A stretch of 64,000 bases of DNA from MED-G105 sp038522945 (GTDB lineage Bacteria > Pseudomonadota > Alphaproteobacteria > Caulobacterales > Parvularculaceae). Numbering within the stretch: the first letter of the stretch is position 1; every line of letters begins with the position of its first letter. The stretch spans positions 1 to 64,000 of the forward strand of contig JBCBJV010000008.1 of NCBI GenBank assembly GCA_038522945.1. The letters run 5' to 3'. Of the stretch, positions 61,324 through 64,000 are shown in pieces. A program made the translations under genes and the position numbers. The notes below the pieces were generated by a model. That model saw only the letters and a list, made by a program, of their open reading frames with translations, ran no database searches and had not been told where the DNA came from.

Positions 61324-63684
61324 GTGACCAGCGTAAGCGGGGACATGAATACGCCAGCAAAGCGAAGATGGTCGACCGTCTACGCAAGCGCCGGCATTCT
61401 TTTTCTATCCGCCTTTCTCGTCTTTTCGATTCAACCACTTTATGCGCGCATGGCGCTGCCCATGCTCGGCGGGGCTTCTAACGTCTGGAACACGGCCATG
61501 GTGTTTTTCCAGGCTGTTTTGCTGTTAGGGTATCTATACGCCCACATTCTGGCCAAGTGGCTCACCCTTCCACGCCAAATTCTGACGCATGGGGTGATCA
61601 TGGCAGCCGCGGCGGTCTCCCTACCGATCGCCATACCCGAAGCGATTGCTACCAATAATGAGCAACCAACCATCTGGCTCCTGACGATTTTTGCTGTAGG
61701 CGTTGGCGCACCTTTTTTTGCCTTGTCCGCGACGGCACCGCTGGTGCAACACTGGTTTTCTAGAACCCGCCATTCGTCCGCACACGATCCCTATTTCCTT
61801 TACGCCGCTGCAAATGCTGGCAGCATCACAGCTTTGTTGGCCTATCCCTTCCTCATCGAACCGGCCATGCGGGTTAGTACTCAATCGCTTTACTGGTCAT
61901 TTGGCTATGGGGCTTTGCTCATCGGTCTGCTCGTCCTTGGCGTTTTCACTTTACGCAATCGCGGACAAAAAATTGCGCCCTCTGCGCCCGTTCTTCCCGG
62001 TGCACGACCAAGACTGCGGCTCGCCGAAATCAGACGGGTTATCTTGTTAACGCTGGTCCCTTCGGGCCTGATGTTGGCGGTTACCACCCACATCACGACG
62101 GATATCGCCTCAACGCCACTGTTGTGGATTATTCCGTTTTCAATCTATCTGCTCACTTACATTATTGCCTTTTCAAATGGCGCGTCAGTAGACGGACAAA
62201 AACACCGCTTTTCCGGACGGACGTCGGTGCCCATAGCTCTTTTGCTCGCATTAATGATCGGCCTTAACGGGTTTGTCCCACCGCTTCTTGCCATTTTCAT
62301 GCTGGCGATTTGCTTCTTTGTCATATGCCTTGCGTGTCACGTAGAAGCAGCGAACTTACGGCCCGATGTTCGGGATTTAACGCAGTATTACCTTTGGATT
62401 TCAGTCGGCGGTGTTTTGGGGGGCTTCTTTACCGCAATTATCAGCCCGTTGATTTTCCCATCCGTATTTGAATTCCCGCTGCTGATTATCGCTGCTGCGT
62501 TACTCTTGATTGACCGTGGCGAGGCGAAAGCCCGACCACGGCACAGGTTGCTCCGCCCCCTCGTGGCAATTGCGATCCTGGCCGGCCTCGGCCTGATGTT
62601 TGTTGGCCGATTTGATGTGGTACCGGTCTCGCTGACATCACCAATTTTGTTGACCGTCGCGCTTGCCGCGACGGGTTTATTGGCATTTGCCTTTCGCGGA
62701 TCACGCCACGCTTTTGCCGTTGCACTCGCGGCGTTCGTGGGGCTGGATTTCATTCTGACCGGCACGTCATTCGATCAGGAACGAGAGACCCTCTATGCCG
62801 ACCGGAGTTTCTACGGGGTGGTCAAGATTAGCCGGAGCGACTCATCTTTTGGGCCGGTGCACTCTCTCCAGCACGGGACCACCTTTCACAATCACCAGCT
62901 ACGCACCGACAAACGTCAGATGATCCCGCTTGCCTATTACCATGAGGCGGGATCGTTCGCAGATGCGATCAACACGAAACGGCAAATGAAGCCAAAGCTG
63001 CGGGTCGCAACCGTCGGCTTAGGGGCCGGCGCCCTTGCCTGTTACGCAGCCCGCGGTGATACGTGGACATTCCTTGAAATCGATCCAATGATCGTCCGTA
63101 TTGCCCGTAACAGCGAGTATTTTAGTTTCGTACGCATTTGCGCGCCGGCAGCGGAAATTATCCTGGGCGATGCGCGCCTTGCCTTGTCAAAGGATCCATC
63201 CCTCGACCGCTTCGACATGATATTCGTGGACGCCCTTTCATCAGACTCCACAGCGGCGCACCTGGTGACCAAAGAAGCCGTGGAACTCTACAATTCAAGA
63301 CTATCGGACGCCGGCTTGATTTTTTTCCATACCTCCAACCGTGTGTTGGATGTAAGCTCGGTGGCCATTTCGGCTGCGCGCGCGGTTGGCCTTGAGGCCG
63401 CGGTCTGGCGCGAGCCTACGAAGGCAAAAAAAGGCGCACCCGCCATGGCCTACGGCGACTATTATCAGCCGACAGAAGCTGTCGTGATCGGGAGCCATTC
63501 AACGATTGTAGAATTCGTGCGCCAAACACCCAACTGGCAGGTGATGGAACCGACCCCTTATGTCGGCGTTTGGACAGACGACTACTCGCATTTGCTCGCG
63601 GCCTTCTGGTCAAAGCTAAATGCAGATGACCCAGAATCACGCCCTTCGCAACCGGGCGTGCGTGCGTTCGCGCAAGACCAGTAA
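61324..63684 (+). CDS. Fused MFS-like membrane / spermidine-synthase-like protein
   Basis: A 786-residue protein. About twelve to fourteen membrane helices cover residues 20-480. A soluble Rossmann-like domain follows (about 495-770) with RVATVGLGAGALACYAA, FLEIDPMIVRIARNSEYF, LGDARLAL and FDMIFVDALSSDST. It resembles aminopropyltransferases, as in fused MFS/spermidine synthase families. Polyamine synthesis is not shown; the usual substrate-site residues are not evident to me. GTG 61324 is used (GGGGG nearby); ATG 61345 is an alternative. It is divergent from the YbjN-like gene. Confidence 0.8.
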   Translation: MTSVSGDMNTPAKRRWSTVYASAGILFLSAFLVFSIQPLYARMALPMLGGASNVWNTAMVFFQAVLLLGYLYAHILAKWLTLPRQILTHGVIMAAAAVSLPIAIPEAIATNNEQPTIWLLTIFAVGVGAPFFALSATAPLVQHWFSRTRHSSAHDPYFLYAAANAGSITALLAYPFLIEPAMRVSTQSLYWSFGYGALLIGLLVLGVFTLRNRGQKIAPSAPVLPGARPRLRLAEIRRVILLTLVPSGLMLAVTTHITTDIASTPLLWIIPFSIYLLTYIIAFSNGASVDGQKHRFSGRTSVPIALLLALMIGLNGFVPPLLAIFMLAICFFVICLACHVEAANLRPDVRDLTQYYLWISVGGVLGGFFTAIISPLIFPSVFEFPLLIIAAALLLIDRGEAKARPRHRLLRPLVAIAILAGLGLMFVGRFDVVPVSLTSPILLTVALAATGLLAFAFRGSRHAFAVALAAFVGLDFILTGTSFDQERETLYADRSFYGVVKISRSDSSFGPVHSLQHGTTFHNHQLRTDKRQMIPLAYYHEAGSFADAINTKRQMKPKLRVATVGLGAGALACYAARGDTWTFLEIDPMIVRIARNSEYFSFVRICAPAAEIILGDARLALSKDPSLDRFDMIFVDALSSDSTAAHLVTKEAVELYNSRLSDAGLIFFHTSNRVLDVSSVAISAARAVGLEAAVWREPTKAKKGAPAMAYGDYYQPTEAVVIGSHSTIVEFVRQTPNWQVMEPTPYVGVWTDDYSHLLAAFWSKLNADDPESRPSQPGVRAFAQDQ

Positions 63685-63739
63685 GATCTCATATCCCCTA
63701 ATGCGGGCGATCATTGTGTAGCGAGAGGTTGGGCGGAAG

Positions 63740-63814
63740 TGGCAGTCCCTAGGGGAATCGAACCCCTCTTTCCAGGTTGAAAACCTGGCGTCCTAACCGA
63801 TAGACGAAGGGACC
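63740..63814 (-). tRNA. tRNA-Glu(UUC)
   Basis: A 75-base tRNA on the minus strand. The acceptor GGTCCCT pairs with AGGGACT (last pair G-U), the discriminator is G and CCA is encoded (63740-63742). The anticodon loop TTTTCAA gives UUC. Confidence 0.96.
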
Positions 63815-63912
63815 GCAGCAATTCCGAGGCCATCAAGGCGAGCGCGGTATATAGGCGAGCCGCTCCCACACTTGCAAGGGCAAAATTTCACAAAATCTGC
63901 TGTCGAATAGTC

Positions 63913-64000
63913 TCAGACCGCGACGGCGCTCACATCAGAAATCTGGAGTTGAACCGCATCGCGCCCGCGCCAGTCATCGGCCTTGAGGCGCGCCAGCACG
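63913..64000 (-). CDS. recJ: C-terminal end of probable RecJ exonuclease (partial)
   Basis: The last 28 codons of a minus-strand gene running off the window. The frame ends LKADDWRGRDAVQLQISDVS and then a short tail to TGA at 63913-63915. The W-x-G...VQL-x-I-x-D pattern is characteristic of the C-terminal OB-like domain of RecJ single-strand DNA exonuclease. The stop is 98 bases from the tRNA-Glu gene. Only the C-terminus is visible, so this is a likely but not certain assignment. Confidence 0.6.
   Translation of the reverse strand, partial: VLARLKADDWRGRDAVQLQISDVSAVAV

Overview
The window looks like chromosomal core DNA from a free-living alphaproteobacterium. The evidence is gene content and order. 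There is an mfd - sdhE / recG block and an rlpA-dacC-tmk-holB-tatD-MBL run. A two-domain cold-shock protein, a DUF192 protein, tRNA-Pro and a mitochondrial-type complex I subunit (NDUFS4-like) sit together. kdsA/kdsD point to an LPS outer membrane. A protein with a PEP-CTERM-type sorting tail and the TatD sequence variant suggest a marine Parvularcula/Hyphomonas-like lineage, but that finer placement is inference. I see no rRNA, CRISPR array, insertion sequence, prophage or integrase.

Layout. 1-5.5 kb: pepA, a small membrane protein, holC, phhA, then a probable methanethiol S-methyltransferase divergent from an AraC-type regulator. 5.5-8.7 kb: a phage-shock locus with pspF divergent from an operon of a 44-aa membrane protein, pspA, pspB, pspC and a 59-aa membrane protein, driven by a clear sigma-54 promoter. 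8.7-16 kb: a Ppx/GppA phosphatase, a convergent DUF937 gene, then a tight run of rlmE, a tyrosine-phosphatase-like gene, guaB, a methyltransferase and rsmB. 16-22 kb: guaA, the glutathione-dependent formaldehyde dehydrogenase and a large MscS-type channel. 22-28.7 kb: a leftward operon with overlapping genes (rlpA to the MBL hydrolase) carrying cell-wall and replication functions.

28.9-29.4 kb holds tRNA-Ser(UGA), followed directly by three 113-bp tandem repeats that each regenerate a tRNA 3' end. This is the most unusual structure in the window and resembles the rtT repeats behind E. coli tyrT. 29.4-35.1 kb: a 2OG-Fe(II) oxygenase-like protein, an unknown membrane protein with a textbook terminator, a histidine phosphatase, a TPR/M15 peptidase and an unrecognised receiver-like protein. 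35.1-41.2 kb: mfd, sdhE, recG. 41.4-44.6 kb: a catalase-peroxidase with a lipoprotein signal, and the sorting-tail protein. 44.6-51.3 kb: DUF502, a degenerate DUF3089-like protein, galU, a REPIN-like palindrome doublet, kdsA and kdsD (divergent), a methyltransferase and a membrane protein.

51.4-58.3 kb: photolyase, a cyclopropane fatty acid synthase homologue, then a sulfur amino acid run (cysK, sseA, GNAT, metC) ending in a PEGA lipoprotein. 58.3-64 kb: tRNA-Arg, NDUFS4-like protein, tRNA-Pro, DUF192, cold-shock protein, a YbjN-like protein, a fused membrane/spermidine-synthase-like protein, tRNA-Glu and the C-terminal end of what looks like recJ at the window edge.

Genes are tightly packed. 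At 10046/10047, 35143-35146 and 44604-44607 convergent genes abut or share stop-codon bases. I found no clearly new multi-gene defence or metabolic system. The best leads are the tRNA-Ser repeat array, the small psp-operon membrane proteins, the lipoprotein KatG and the receiver-like orphan beside mfd.
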